50,037 nucleotides of DNA, from contig JAGBJT010000028.1 in NCBI GenBank assembly GCA_017934275.1, forward strand, positions 1 through 50,037, read 5' to 3'. Origin of the DNA: Cardiobacteriaceae bacterium (GTDB lineage Bacteria > Pseudomonadota > Gammaproteobacteria > Cardiobacteriales > Cardiobacteriaceae). The position numbers and the translations under genes are program-made. Shown piece by piece: positions 42,931 through 50,037 of this stretch. The first letter of the stretch is position 1; every line of letters begins with the position of its first letter. A model generated the notes under the pieces. The model did not search any database, was not told where the DNA came from, and worked only from the letters and a program-made list of their open reading frames with translations.

Positions 42931-44199
42931 ATGAACAAAATAATCTATACAGTGTTATTTTTACTACTCACAACGGTGATTCTCAACGAAAAATATCACC
43001 GCGAAATTATTGAAAAATTTTATCAACCAAAAATGGCAATTCCGACCATCAACAGTAGTGAAAATAAAACGCAAGAGTCCTTTTTTTACATTAACGAAAT
43101 TCGCCGTAAAGCTGGTTTGAATGTGCTGGAAAATAATCAGCTTCTCAACCGTGCTGCTAGAAACCACGCGGAATATTTGGTAATAAATAACGATAGCGGA
43201 CACGATGAGCTGCGAAATAAAGTCGGTTTTACGGGAATTTCTCCCACTGAAAGGGCTTTTTATGTCGGTTATCAAGCAACGGTAAGTGAAAATATTGCTT
43301 TTAATTCCTTTAATCAAAAAACTGCAATTGATAATTTAATGACCGCTATTTACCACCGCTTCGGTTTTTTAGATTTTCAAATCGATGAAATTGGCATAGG
43401 GAGTGGAAAAATTGATAATAACAGTGCTTTTGTTTTCGTAATGGGAAATAAAAAAATGGAGGAATTTTGCCGCGCTGGACGACAAGTTATCGAACAAGGT
43501 AGTTTTGTTTATGGATTTTGTAAGAATGAGAAGCTCGCAATCCGCTCGGATATCTTCCGTAAAATCAAAAATATCAATTCCGCTGAATTTATAGTTTTTC
43601 CCAATGAAAACTTAAATAGCAAGATTTATTTTAGCAATGAGACCCCAAATCCAGTTCCTGAATGCAAAATAACCGCTAATCCAATCAGTATTGAATTTAA
43701 TCCTGAAACGAAACCGATAAAAATGCTTGATTTTGCCGTTTATGATGAAGCTGAAAATAGGATAAAGAATACAAAAATTTTGACCAAAGAGACCGACCAT
43801 AATAAAAAAATTACTGAAAAACAATTTGCTCTTTTTCCATTAGATGTTTATGACTTTGGAAAAACATATAGAGTGGAATTTTCTTACATCGAAGGGGCAA
43901 GAGAAAAACGCGTAGATTGGCAATTTCAAACTAGATTTCCCGAACACGATTATTTTATTGTCGAAAATGATGACAAAATTTTCGTTGAAAAAGATAAAAC
44001 TTACGATTTATTTTTTAAGCCTGAAAATTGCAATGATTATTTAGATTCCTATCAACTTTTATTTCCACGCAATGTAAAAATTGATATCACTAATCCAGAA
44101 AGTAATATGTTGCGGATTAAGGTTACTGGTAAAGGCAATGCCCGTATAAATATTCGCACAAATAACGGTAAAAAAATCACTATTTTCAGCTCTAAATAA
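42931..44199 (+). CDS. CAP-domain (SCP/PR1-like) exported protein with unknown C-terminal region
   Basis: The 422-residue protein begins with a signal or anchor (MNKIIYTVLFLLLTTVIL). A CAP domain (about 50-175) follows with INEIRRKAGLNVLENNQ, NRAARNHAEYLV, a GHDE motif and a region around VSENIAFNSF. The second half (about 200-420) is beta-rich and not recognised. It may be an Ig-like extension (for example IKMLDFAVYDEAENRIK). Bacterial CAP proteins are extracellular and their biochemical role is mostly unknown. It lies 47 bases after the FtsN-like gene and 20 before dusA. Confidence 0.75.
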   Translation: MNKIIYTVLFLLLTTVILNEKYHREIIEKFYQPKMAIPTINSSENKTQESFFYINEIRRKAGLNVLENNQLLNRAARNHAEYLVINNDSGHDELRNKVGFTGISPTERAFYVGYQATVSENIAFNSFNQKTAIDNLMTAIYHRFGFLDFQIDEIGIGSGKIDNNSAFVFVMGNKKMEEFCRAGRQVIEQGSFVYGFCKNEKLAIRSDIFRKIKNINSAEFIVFPNENLNSKIYFSNETPNPVPECKITANPISIEFNPETKPIKMLDFAVYDEAENRIKNTKILTKETDHNKKITEKQFALFPLDVYDFGKTYRVEFSYIEGAREKRVDWQFQTRFPEHDYFIVENDDKIFVEKDKTYDLFFKPENCNDYLDSYQLLFPRNVKIDITNPESNMLRIKVTGKGNARINIRTNNGKKITIFSSK

Positions 44200-44219
44200 T
44201 ACTTTATTTATTCCTACAA

Positions 44220-45182
44220 ATGAATTTATACCCTAAACTTTCCATCGCTCCAATGCTTGATTGGACCACGCCCGAATGCCGTCGTCTGCACCGTTTATTC
44301 AACCCAGATGCCTTGTTATACACGGAAATGATTGCAACTGGCGCGATTATTTACGGCGAGCGCGAGCGACATTTGCGAAATTATTCTCTCGACAAAACCG
44401 TCCTGCAACTTGGCGGCGGCAATCCTGATGAACTCGCACGCGCGGTATATCTCGCGCAAAATCACGGTTTTACGGAAATAAACTTAAACGCTGGTTGCCC
44501 TAGCGACCGCGTGCAACACAATGAAATTGGCGCGATTTTGATGAAAAATCCCAAAAAAATTTGCAGTTGTTTGACCGCGATGCAGCGTGAAAGTTCCGTG
44601 CCGATTAGCCTCAAACACCGTCTGGGGGTTGATGAGCAAGATGAGCGGCAAGTTATTGATTTTATTGATGAAATATTGCAATCTAGTCCTTGCCGAACCT
44701 TCATCATCCACGCCCGCAAAGCTTGGTTAAATGGTCTTAATCCCAAAGAAAATCGTGAAATTCCGCCGCTCAACTATGATTTGGTGTATGAAGTCAAAGA
44801 GCGTTTCCCCGCTTCAACGGTGATAATTAACGGTGGAATTAGCACATTATCCGACTGTCAAAAACATTTGCAATACACTGACGGAGTGATGATTGGCAGA
44901 GCTTGTTATCAAAATCCCTATTTAATTTCTGAACTCGCTGAATTAGAAAATAAAAAATCCCCCTCTAAACTAGAAATTCTGCAAAAAATAACCGCACTGT
45001 TGATGCAAATTTTAGAAGATGGCGAATTACTTTCAAGCTACACAAGACACTTATTAAATCTATTTGACGGAATAGCTGGGGCAAAAAAATACCGCCGAAT
45101 TTTAAGTGACGAGGCAAGAGATAAAAACGCCGATATCACAATTTGGCAAAAGGCATTAGAAGCGGTAAAAATCAGCGCATAG
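44220..45182 (+). CDS. dusA: tRNA-dihydrouridine(20/20a) synthase DusA
   Basis: This flavoenzyme reduces U20/U20a of tRNA. The 320-residue protein has the TIM-barrel start SIAPMLDWTTPECRRLHRLF, the catalytic Cys in NLNAGCPSDRVQ, and the DusA-specific HARKAWLNGLNPKENREIPP. It also has GVMIGRACYQNPYL at the FMN phosphate site. These features separate it from DusB and DusC. It is close to the family length (E. coli 330-345). tatD follows after 25 bases. Confidence 0.94.
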   Translation: MNLYPKLSIAPMLDWTTPECRRLHRLFNPDALLYTEMIATGAIIYGERERHLRNYSLDKTVLQLGGGNPDELARAVYLAQNHGFTEINLNAGCPSDRVQHNEIGAILMKNPKKICSCLTAMQRESSVPISLKHRLGVDEQDERQVIDFIDEILQSSPCRTFIIHARKAWLNGLNPKENREIPPLNYDLVYEVKERFPASTVIINGGISTLSDCQKHLQYTDGVMIGRACYQNPYLISELAELENKKSPSKLEILQKITALLMQILEDGELLSSYTRHLLNLFDGIAGAKKYRRILSDEARDKNADITIWQKALEAVKISA

Positions 45183-45207
45183 TTATAATTTATACGGAAT
45201 AAAATAA

Positions 45208-45999
45208 ATGCTAAAATACTTTATCGACTCACACCTGCATTTTGATTTTTATCCGCAAAATAACTACGAGAGTATAAAACAAAATATGCAAGAGCATAAT
45301 ATTTTTGCCGCAATTATTCCTGCAATTCATATAAATAATTTTTCGACAATTCAAGAAATCTGCCGCAAAAATCCTGCTTATTTTTATCCTGCTTACGGTT
45401 TACACCCTTGTTTTCTAGAAGCTCGAAATATTCAGGAAAATTTATATTACTTAGATGATTTTTTAGCGCATAATCAGACAATTGCCATCGGTGAATGCGG
45501 TTTGGATTTTTACTCTGATATCGACCGTGCTTTGCAAATTGAAGTATTTTTATTTCATATTGAATTAAGCAATAAATATAAACTACCGCTTATTATTCAC
45601 GCCAGAAAATCATTAGAAGATATTTTGCAAATTTTGGAAAAAAAATCTCCGCATAAATTTGTCATTCACAATTTTTCTGGCTCGGATATTCAGCTGAAAA
45701 AAATATTTGATTTAGATGGCTTTATCGGAATTGGTAGAAGTTCGGTTTATCCCAAAGCTTTAAGATTACAAACGCAACTCGCTAACATTCCAAATAATCG
45801 ATATTTACTCGAAACCGATGCACCGAAAGATATAAAAACTAAATATCCAGAAAATAATCCTACTTTTATTCATCAAGTTGCAAATAATTTAAGCAAAATT
45901 CGTGCGGTAAAAATAGAGCAAATAGTGGAAGAAAATATCCGTAACAGTGAGATTTTTTTTCAGCATTCATTTAGTTATAGTCGTTCCATTTCAAAATAA
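45208..45999 (+). CDS. TatD-family metal-dependent hydrolase (YjjV-like), C-terminus in a MITE
   Basis: This 263-residue TIM-barrel hydrolase has the metal ligands of the TatD family: FIDSHLHFDFY, YPAYGLHPCFLE, IGECGLDFY, LPLIIHARKS, VIHNFSGS and LLETDAPKD. It is nearest in pattern to YjjV. TatD-like enzymes act as DNA exonucleases or deacylases; the substrate here is unknown. The last seven codons and the stop (YSRSISK*) lie inside the left arm of MITE copy B, so the original C-terminus has been replaced. Confidence 0.9.
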   Translation: MLKYFIDSHLHFDFYPQNNYESIKQNMQEHNIFAAIIPAIHINNFSTIQEICRKNPAYFYPAYGLHPCFLEARNIQENLYYLDDFLAHNQTIAIGECGLDFYSDIDRALQIEVFLFHIELSNKYKLPLIIHARKSLEDILQILEKKSPHKFVIHNFSGSDIQLKKIFDLDGFIGIGRSSVYPKALRLQTQLANIPNNRYLLETDAPKDIKTKYPENNPTFIHQVANNLSKIRAVKIEQIVEENIRNSEIFFQHSFSYSRSISK

Positions 46000-46082
46000 T
46001 ACTTCGTTAGCTTCGCCTCGCCGTATTCTAGATACTCTCTTCGGCTCGCTGCCTTGTCTTATTTTGAACTGAAACGACTATA
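45976..46082. mobile_element. 107-bp palindromic MITE, copy B
   Basis: Same element as at 37134-37240, in the opposite orientation. It lies between the convergent tatD and dnaB genes, supplies the stop codon of tatD, and as a long hairpin may also terminate transcription. Confidence 0.85.
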
Positions 46083-46104
46083 AAAATAACAAAGAGTGCA
46101 TTTT

Positions 46105-47484
46105 TTACGGCATATCTTCATCATCGTAATGCGTTCTACGCACATCTTCCAAATCCGCAAAACGGGAATTCGCCGCCTGAAAATACAAATTAACCGTGCC
46201 AATTGCGCCATTACGCTGCTTGGCGATGATGATTTCCGCCGCATTCGCGTCCGCCGACGGGTTATAAACAATATCGCGATACACAAACATAATCAAATCC
46301 GCATCTTGCTCAATGCTGCCTGATTCGCGAATATCGGACATTTTCGGGCGTTTATCGGTGCGATTTTCCACGCTACGGTTGAGCTGCGAAAGCGCAATAA
46401 TCGGCACATTGAGCTCCTTAGCAAGCAATTTAAGCCCGCGCGAAAGCTTACCGACTTGCGTTGCCGTGCTACCGTTACGGTCTTCGGGAAGTTCCATCAA
46501 TTGCAAATAATCCACCACAATTAAGCCCAATTCACCAACTTCTTTTTTCAAGCGTCGCGCCCGAGTTCGCAAACCAGTAATCGACAAACTCGAACTGTCA
46601 TCAATAAAAAGCTGCATACGGTGAATGCCGACCAGAACGCTACGGAGCAAATCCATATGCTGCAAATGCTCACCGCGGCGCAAAACTTCGTGGGGAATAC
46701 TGCCAGTCGAAGACATCAAGCGCAAACACAAAGAGCGCGCTGGCATTTCCAAAGAAAACACCGCAACGGGCATTGATTGCGCGATATTGGCAGCAATATT
46801 CATCGAAAAAGCGGTTTTACCCATCGACGGTCTGCCGCCGACAATAATCAAATCGCCAGGTTGAAATCCCGAAGTAACCGCATCCAAGCTCTTAAATCCC
46901 GACGGAATGCCCGTAATGCCGTTTTTCACCTCGGCGAGCGTTTCCAAATAATTCAAAGTCTCCGCCACGACTTTATTTATCGGCACCAAGCCTTCATCGT
47001 CGCTGCTGTATGTTTCACCGATTTGCAGGACGCGCATTTCCGCTTCGTCGAGCAATTCGCGTGAATCTCGTCCCTGCGGCTCATAAACCGCTTGGCTAAT
47101 TTCGTTACAAGTCGTCAGAATGCGGCGTTTAACGCTTTCCTCGCGAACGATTTTGGCGTAAGAAGCGGTATTTATCGCCGACGGTGCAGTTTCCGCCAGT
47201 TGCGTTAAATATTCCCGACCGCCGCATTCTTCCAGCGTTCCGTTTTTAGAAAGCTGCGCCGAAACCGTCGGTAAATCAAATGGCTCACCTCTATCCGCCA
47301 ACTGACTAATCGCCTCAAAAACTAGCGCGTTTCTTTTGTAGAAAAAATCGCTTTTATCAACTAAATGCGCAATGACATCCCAATGTTCATTACAAATAAA
47401 AAGCCCGCCGATAAGCTGTTGCTCACTTAATTCATCACGGGGAATTTCATTATTTTTCGGTTCGATGTTGTCTTGGTATTGCAT
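46105..47484 (-). CDS. dnaB: Replicative DNA helicase DnaB
   Basis: DnaB is the hexameric 5'-to-3' helicase of the replication fork. The 459-residue length matches the family (E. coli 471). The N-terminal helical domain starts with LSEQQLIGGLFICNEHWD. The RecA-like C-terminal domain has Walker A VGGRPSMGKTAFSMNIA, Walker B LIVVDYLQLM and the arginine/sensor region SQLNRSVENRTDKRPKMSD. It lies between two MITE copies (B and C). Confidence 0.97.
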   Translation of the reverse strand: MQYQDNIEPKNNEIPRDELSEQQLIGGLFICNEHWDVIAHLVDKSDFFYKRNALVFEAISQLADRGEPFDLPTVSAQLSKNGTLEECGGREYLTQLAETAPSAINTASYAKIVREESVKRRILTTCNEISQAVYEPQGRDSRELLDEAEMRVLQIGETYSSDDEGLVPINKVVAETLNYLETLAEVKNGITGIPSGFKSLDAVTSGFQPGDLIIVGGRPSMGKTAFSMNIAANIAQSMPVAVFSLEMPARSLCLRLMSSTGSIPHEVLRRGEHLQHMDLLRSVLVGIHRMQLFIDDSSSLSITGLRTRARRLKKEVGELGLIVVDYLQLMELPEDRNGSTATQVGKLSRGLKLLAKELNVPIIALSQLNRSVENRTDKRPKMSDIRESGSIEQDADLIMFVYRDIVYNPSADANAAEIIIAKQRNGAIGTVNLYFQAANSRFADLEDVRRTHYDDEDMP

Positions 47485-47503
47485 ATTTATTTCTCAAAGC
47501 ACT

Positions 47504-47609
47504 TATAGTCGTTCCACTTCAAAATAATACTGCGTTAGCTTCGCCTCGCCGTATTGAAATACTGTCTTCGGCTCGCTGCCTTGTCTTATTTTGAATTGAA
47601 ACGACTATA
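47504..47609. mobile_element. 107-bp palindromic MITE, copy C
   Basis: Third copy of the 37134-37240 element, here 106 bases. It lies between dnaB and rnd on the minus strand and supplies the last codons of rnd. Confidence 0.85.
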
Positions 47610-48680
47610 AAAATCAAACTCCGCGAAAATCTCCGCCCGCCAACCTTGTAACAAACGGCATTTGCTCCGTGCTTGCTCATCTTCTGCCAGAACAAATTGC
47701 CGTTTATCGTTTTTATTAGCAAGCAGCAATTGGGCAATTTGTAATTCAAGCGAACGGCGGCTAATAAATTCCTCTAACCGCGCAAGCCGCGCCTTCTGCT
47801 TACGGTTAAGCGCGGTATTGCGCGGACGATTGGGAAGATTTTCACGGGCAGAAGTAAAAATTTCCTCGGCAAGCACTAATTCATTCAAAATAGGATTTTT
47901 TTCATCAAGCAGTGCAAGAGCGGAAAAAATATCATCGGGATAACTGCGCGCAAGCTGCCAAATTTGTCCGTCAGAAAGCAATTTAGAACGGTGAATATCA
48001 GATTTTTTGGCCGCAATATCACGAAGTTGCAATAAAGCTTCCGCCATCGCCCGAAATTTATACGGCATCTGCACGGCATTTTGCAAATTAAACCAATGCT
48101 CCTTTTTATCAATACGGCTCATCACCGTCTGGCGCAGATTTTCATTTTCCTCATAAAAATAATGCAGGCGACCAAGAGCACGCAATTTGTCCAGCAAAAT
48201 CGGAAAAATTTCCGCCAAATAAAACACATCGACTGCGGCATATTGCAACTGTTCGGAACTTAACGGGCGCGAAAGCCAATCACTACGGCATTGCGTTTTG
48301 TCAATTTCAACCGACAAAATTTTTTTACATAAATCGGCATAGGAAATTTTCCGCGTCAAACTCAAAAAAGCAAAAGCAATCTGACAATCGGCAATCCTTT
48401 GCGGTAAATCTCCCGCAAGACGAAAAATAAGCTCCAAATCCTGCTCACCAGAATGCACAACCAAAGGCGCAGAAATTAAAAGCAAATGCCGCCAAAATTC
48501 TTGCAACGGAGAAGTTTCAGGGTCGCAAAGCAACACTTCAGCACCAGCTTGGCGCAATTGCACAAGAGCTAATTTCGCAGAATAAAAATGCCCACGAACA
48601 AATTCACTGTCGTAGGCAATAAATTTATCGAAATCCAGAGCTGAAACTATTTCAGATGCACTCGCAATTTTCCATTGCAC
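47586..48680 (-). CDS. rnd: Ribonuclease D, C-terminus in a MITE
   Basis: RNase D trims 3' ends of tRNA and other stable RNAs. The 364-residue protein (E. coli 375) has the DEDD exonuclease core: FIAYDSEFVRG (Exo I), VVHSGEQDLELIF (Exo II), and LQYAAVDVFYLAEIF (Exo III, with the Tyr and Asp). An HRDC domain follows, then the C-terminal HRDC-like region. The last codons (FYSRFNSK*) are encoded by the right arm of MITE copy C. The gene follows rppH after about 20 bases, probably in one operon. Confidence 0.93.
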   Translation of the reverse strand: MQWKIASASEIVSALDFDKFIAYDSEFVRGHFYSAKLALVQLRQAGAEVLLCDPETSPLQEFWRHLLLISAPLVVHSGEQDLELIFRLAGDLPQRIADCQIAFAFLSLTRKISYADLCKKILSVEIDKTQCRSDWLSRPLSSEQLQYAAVDVFYLAEIFPILLDKLRALGRLHYFYEENENLRQTVMSRIDKKEHWFNLQNAVQMPYKFRAMAEALLQLRDIAAKKSDIHRSKLLSDGQIWQLARSYPDDIFSALALLDEKNPILNELVLAEEIFTSARENLPNRPRNTALNRKQKARLARLEEFISRRSLELQIAQLLLANKNDKRQFVLAEDEQARSKCRLLQGWRAEIFAEFDFYSRFNSK

Positions 48681-48701
48681 TTAAAAATTTCCAATAACAA
48701 A

Positions 48702-49256
48702 TTATTTTTTTTGCGGAAAAATTCGCATTGCAGGCGCGGGTTCGACAATTCCTAAAACTTCGGCAAATTCCTGCAAAACTCCGCGATAAACCTCGTATTT
48801 GAAATGCACTACTCTGTCTAACGGTTGCCAATAATCCACCCATTCCCAAGCATCAAATTCAGGATGCGCAACCTTATCCACCGCAATTTCTCTGTCAGAT
48901 GCTGCTTTATAACGAATTAAATACCAGAGCTGACGCTGACCAATACATTGAATGCCAAAATTTTTACGGCGACGGTAACGCGACGGCAAGCGGTAAGAAT
49001 AAAAATCACGGCTTACCGCCAAAATCTCAATTGCATCCGCAGAAATGCCTGTCTCTTCAAAAAGCTCTCGTTTTGCCGACTGTTCGCTATCTTCCCCCGC
49101 TCGCATTCCACCTTGCGGCAACTGCCAAGCATTATGAGCAGCAATCCTGCGCGCAAAAAATACCTGATTTTGCTGATTAACCAGCACAATCCCAACATTA
49201 AATCGATAACCGTAAGCATCAAAAATACTGTCATCTTGACGATTCTGTCTATACAT
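48702..49256 (-). CDS. rppH: RNA pyrophosphohydrolase RppH
   Basis: RppH removes pyrophosphate from the 5' end of mRNA and so triggers RNase E decay. The 184-residue Nudix protein (E. coli 176) has the complete Nudix box GGMRAGEDSEQSAKRELFEE followed by TGI. It also has the RppH-type N-terminus (FDAYGYRFNVGIVLVN) and FDAWEWVDYWQPLDRVVHFK near the C-terminus. rnd follows, so two RNA-processing genes are paired. Upstream lies the second repeated leader. Confidence 0.95.
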   Translation of the reverse strand: MYRQNRQDDSIFDAYGYRFNVGIVLVNQQNQVFFARRIAAHNAWQLPQGGMRAGEDSEQSAKRELFEETGISADAIEILAVSRDFYSYRLPSRYRRRKNFGIQCIGQRQLWYLIRYKAASDREIAVDKVAHPEFDAWEWVDYWQPLDRVVHFKYEVYRGVLQEFAEVLGIVEPAPAMRIFPQKK

Positions 49257-49296
49257 AACAAATTCACATAAAAATTAAATTGCCGTTATTTTATGG

Positions 49297-49872
49297 TCGC
49301 CAGGTCGCGGCGACCCGACGCGGTCGCCCGCTGCGAGCGGGGGCGAATCCTTATTTGGATTTATGAGTGCCGTTAATTTGTATTTATTTGCAAAACAAAT
49401 CCGCTGTTTTTTACGGCGGATTTTTTGTTTTTCACCATAATTGCAAGACTTGCCAACGGAAAGTCGTGGCAATCTACTTACCGCGACCGTCATTTTGAGC
49501 CGCAAGCGAAAAATCTCGCTGCAACCGTCATTTTGAGCCGCAGGCGAAAAATCTCACCGCAACCGTCATTTTGAACCGTCAAACAAAAAATCTCACCGCG
49601 ACCGTCATTTTGAGCTGCAGGCGAAAAATCTCACCGTAGCCGTTATTCAATCCGTAAGAAAAAATACCATCATTTGTCAAACAAGTTGATACATAACAGC
49701 AGCAAAATAGCAGTATTCGCGGTAGAAAATAGCGATTTGTTTATAAGACATCGGTATGAATTATTCATACAGAAATAATTGATGATAATTCAATTGTATG
49801 AATTTATGCGGTATTTGTTATGTACTTGAGTGGTATATCGTCGCCCCCCCCCAAATCGGGGTAGGCTATAAT
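49297..49872 (+). repeat. Long repeated leader, copy 2 (related to 33479-34230)
   Basis: The same order as in copy 1 appears: a GC-rich segment, CCTTATTTG, a hairpin (49397-49426), a shorter tandem array, the AT-rich segment with CAGTATTCGCGGTAGAAA and GAATTTATGCGGTATTTG, and a CRISPR-like repeat. The copies differ in array length and by scattered changes. The AT-rich segment just before the repeat is nearly identical in both. Confidence 0.8.
49487..49640 (+). repeat. Tandem array of four 38-bp units (GTCATTTTGA family), copy 2
   Basis: Four units share CCGTCATTTTGA with GCCGCAGGCG-type and AAAAATCTC parts, then the same degenerate end unit GTTATTCAATCCG as in copy 1. The copy number differs from the ten units of copy 1. 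Confidence 0.85.
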
Positions 49873-49938
49873 ACTCAATACCCAGTCAGTGCAGTCTCCA
49901 TTGTTATAGCCGCCCCCCAAATCGGGCTGGGCTATAGT
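49837..49938 (+). CRISPR. CRISPR-like repeat pair with one 30-nt spacer, locus 2
   Basis: Repeat 1 (49837-49872) ends GGCTATAAT. The spacer is 49873-49902, exactly 30 nt. Repeat 2 (49903-49938, exactly 36 nt) starts GTTATAGCCGCCCCCC and ends GGGCTATAGT. The spacer shares no obvious similarity with that of locus 1 although both flanks do. Repeat 2 can fold on itself (TATAGCC/GGCTATA plus GCCC/GGGC). Confidence 0.55.
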
Positions 49939-50037
49939 CCTCACAATGTGAGACTATAGTATTCCTGAATTAACAGGACTGTAATAAGAGCAGTGTGGTT
50001 AAAAGAAGCTCGCGTGGTATATGTGTGCATTCGCATA
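49873..50037 (+). ncRNA. Putative single-guide RNA, locus 2 (cut by window end)
   Basis: The order matches locus 1: guide (49873-49902), repeat starting GTTATAGCC (49903), two hairpins (CTCAC/GTGAG at 49940-49952 and TCCTG/CAGGA at 49963-49978), and the anti-repeat CTGTAAT (49979-49985), which pairs with GTTATAG at all seven positions including G-U pairs. AAGAGC and GCTCGCGTGGTA (50008-50019) follow. A hairpin TATGTG/CGCATA then starts where the window ends. The string GTAATAAGAGCAG and the string AGCTCGCGTGGTA are identical to locus 1, while the loops between differ. The 3' end is not visible. Confidence 0.5.

Overview
The window looks like chromosomal DNA of an AT-rich gammaproteobacterium. 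The evidence is a fused MnmC, SecB, EttA, RppH, DusA, GluQRS, an E. coli-type Pgm and the argS/FtsN-like pair. A placement near Cardiobacteriales would fit, but that is a guess from gene content. Most of the window is ordinary housekeeping sequence, broken up by small mobile or repeated elements. No rRNA or tRNA gene was seen.

Layout. 1-350: the end of an IS630-like element. 450-4860: a minus-strand block with ComEA-like protein, Dps, an unknown membrane-anchored protein, MnmC and an NMO-like protein. 5029-6139: the AzlCD exporter. 6205-12958: a plus-strand run of TsaB, a thioesterase, two related GTPases, an unknown protein, MoxR and DUF58. 12980-17400: a nuclease, Gmk, RsmI, YraN, a phosphoesterase and mevalonate kinase. 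17580-19757: malate synthase G, which carries Kingella-type DNA uptake words. 19983-22228: an accessory patch with a YwqK-like lipoprotein, an IS5-type transposase remnant, and a cytosine methyltransferase with the stump of an upstream partner. 22352-28553: Tgt, a peptidoglycan-binding protein, GluQRS, aquaporin and EttA. 28631-29250: a guanidinium exporter operon behind a guanidine-II (mini-ykkC) riboswitch. 29361-33478: SecB, DapE and RNase R. 34592-40794: 5-FCL, an unknown protein, an L,D-transpeptidase, Pgm and ArgS. 40880-42286: a broken restriction-modification patch containing a MITE and a frameshifted adenine methyltransferase. 42305-49256: an FtsN-like SPOR protein, a CAP protein, DusA, TatD, DnaB, RNase D and RppH.

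The most unusual content is a pair of related non-coding loci at 33479-34490 and about 49297-50037 (cut by the window end). Each has a shared leader of about 0.6-0.75 kb with a tandem 35-38-bp repeat array. The leader is followed by a CRISPR-like 36-nt repeat that ends in a perfect TATAAT, a 30-31-nt segment that differs completely between the loci, and a second repeat starting GTTATAGCC. On the same strand there follows a matching anti-repeat ending in GTAAT, which runs straight into a nexus-like AAGAGC...GCTCGCGTGGTA element. Locus 1 then ends in a perfect intrinsic terminator. I read these as natural single-guide RNAs (crRNA and tracrRNA, or an omega-RNA, in one transcript) with different guides. 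No Cas9, IscB or TnpB gene is present in the window, so any effector would have to act in trans. This is inference from the sequence and has not been tested.

Two other repeat families shape gene ends. Three copies of a 107-bp MITE occur. One sits inside a terminator hairpin, and two supply the last codons and stop of tatD and rnd. A 119-bp MITE shares its terminal inverted repeat with the IS5-type remnant and interrupts an ORF with a TCAA target duplication.
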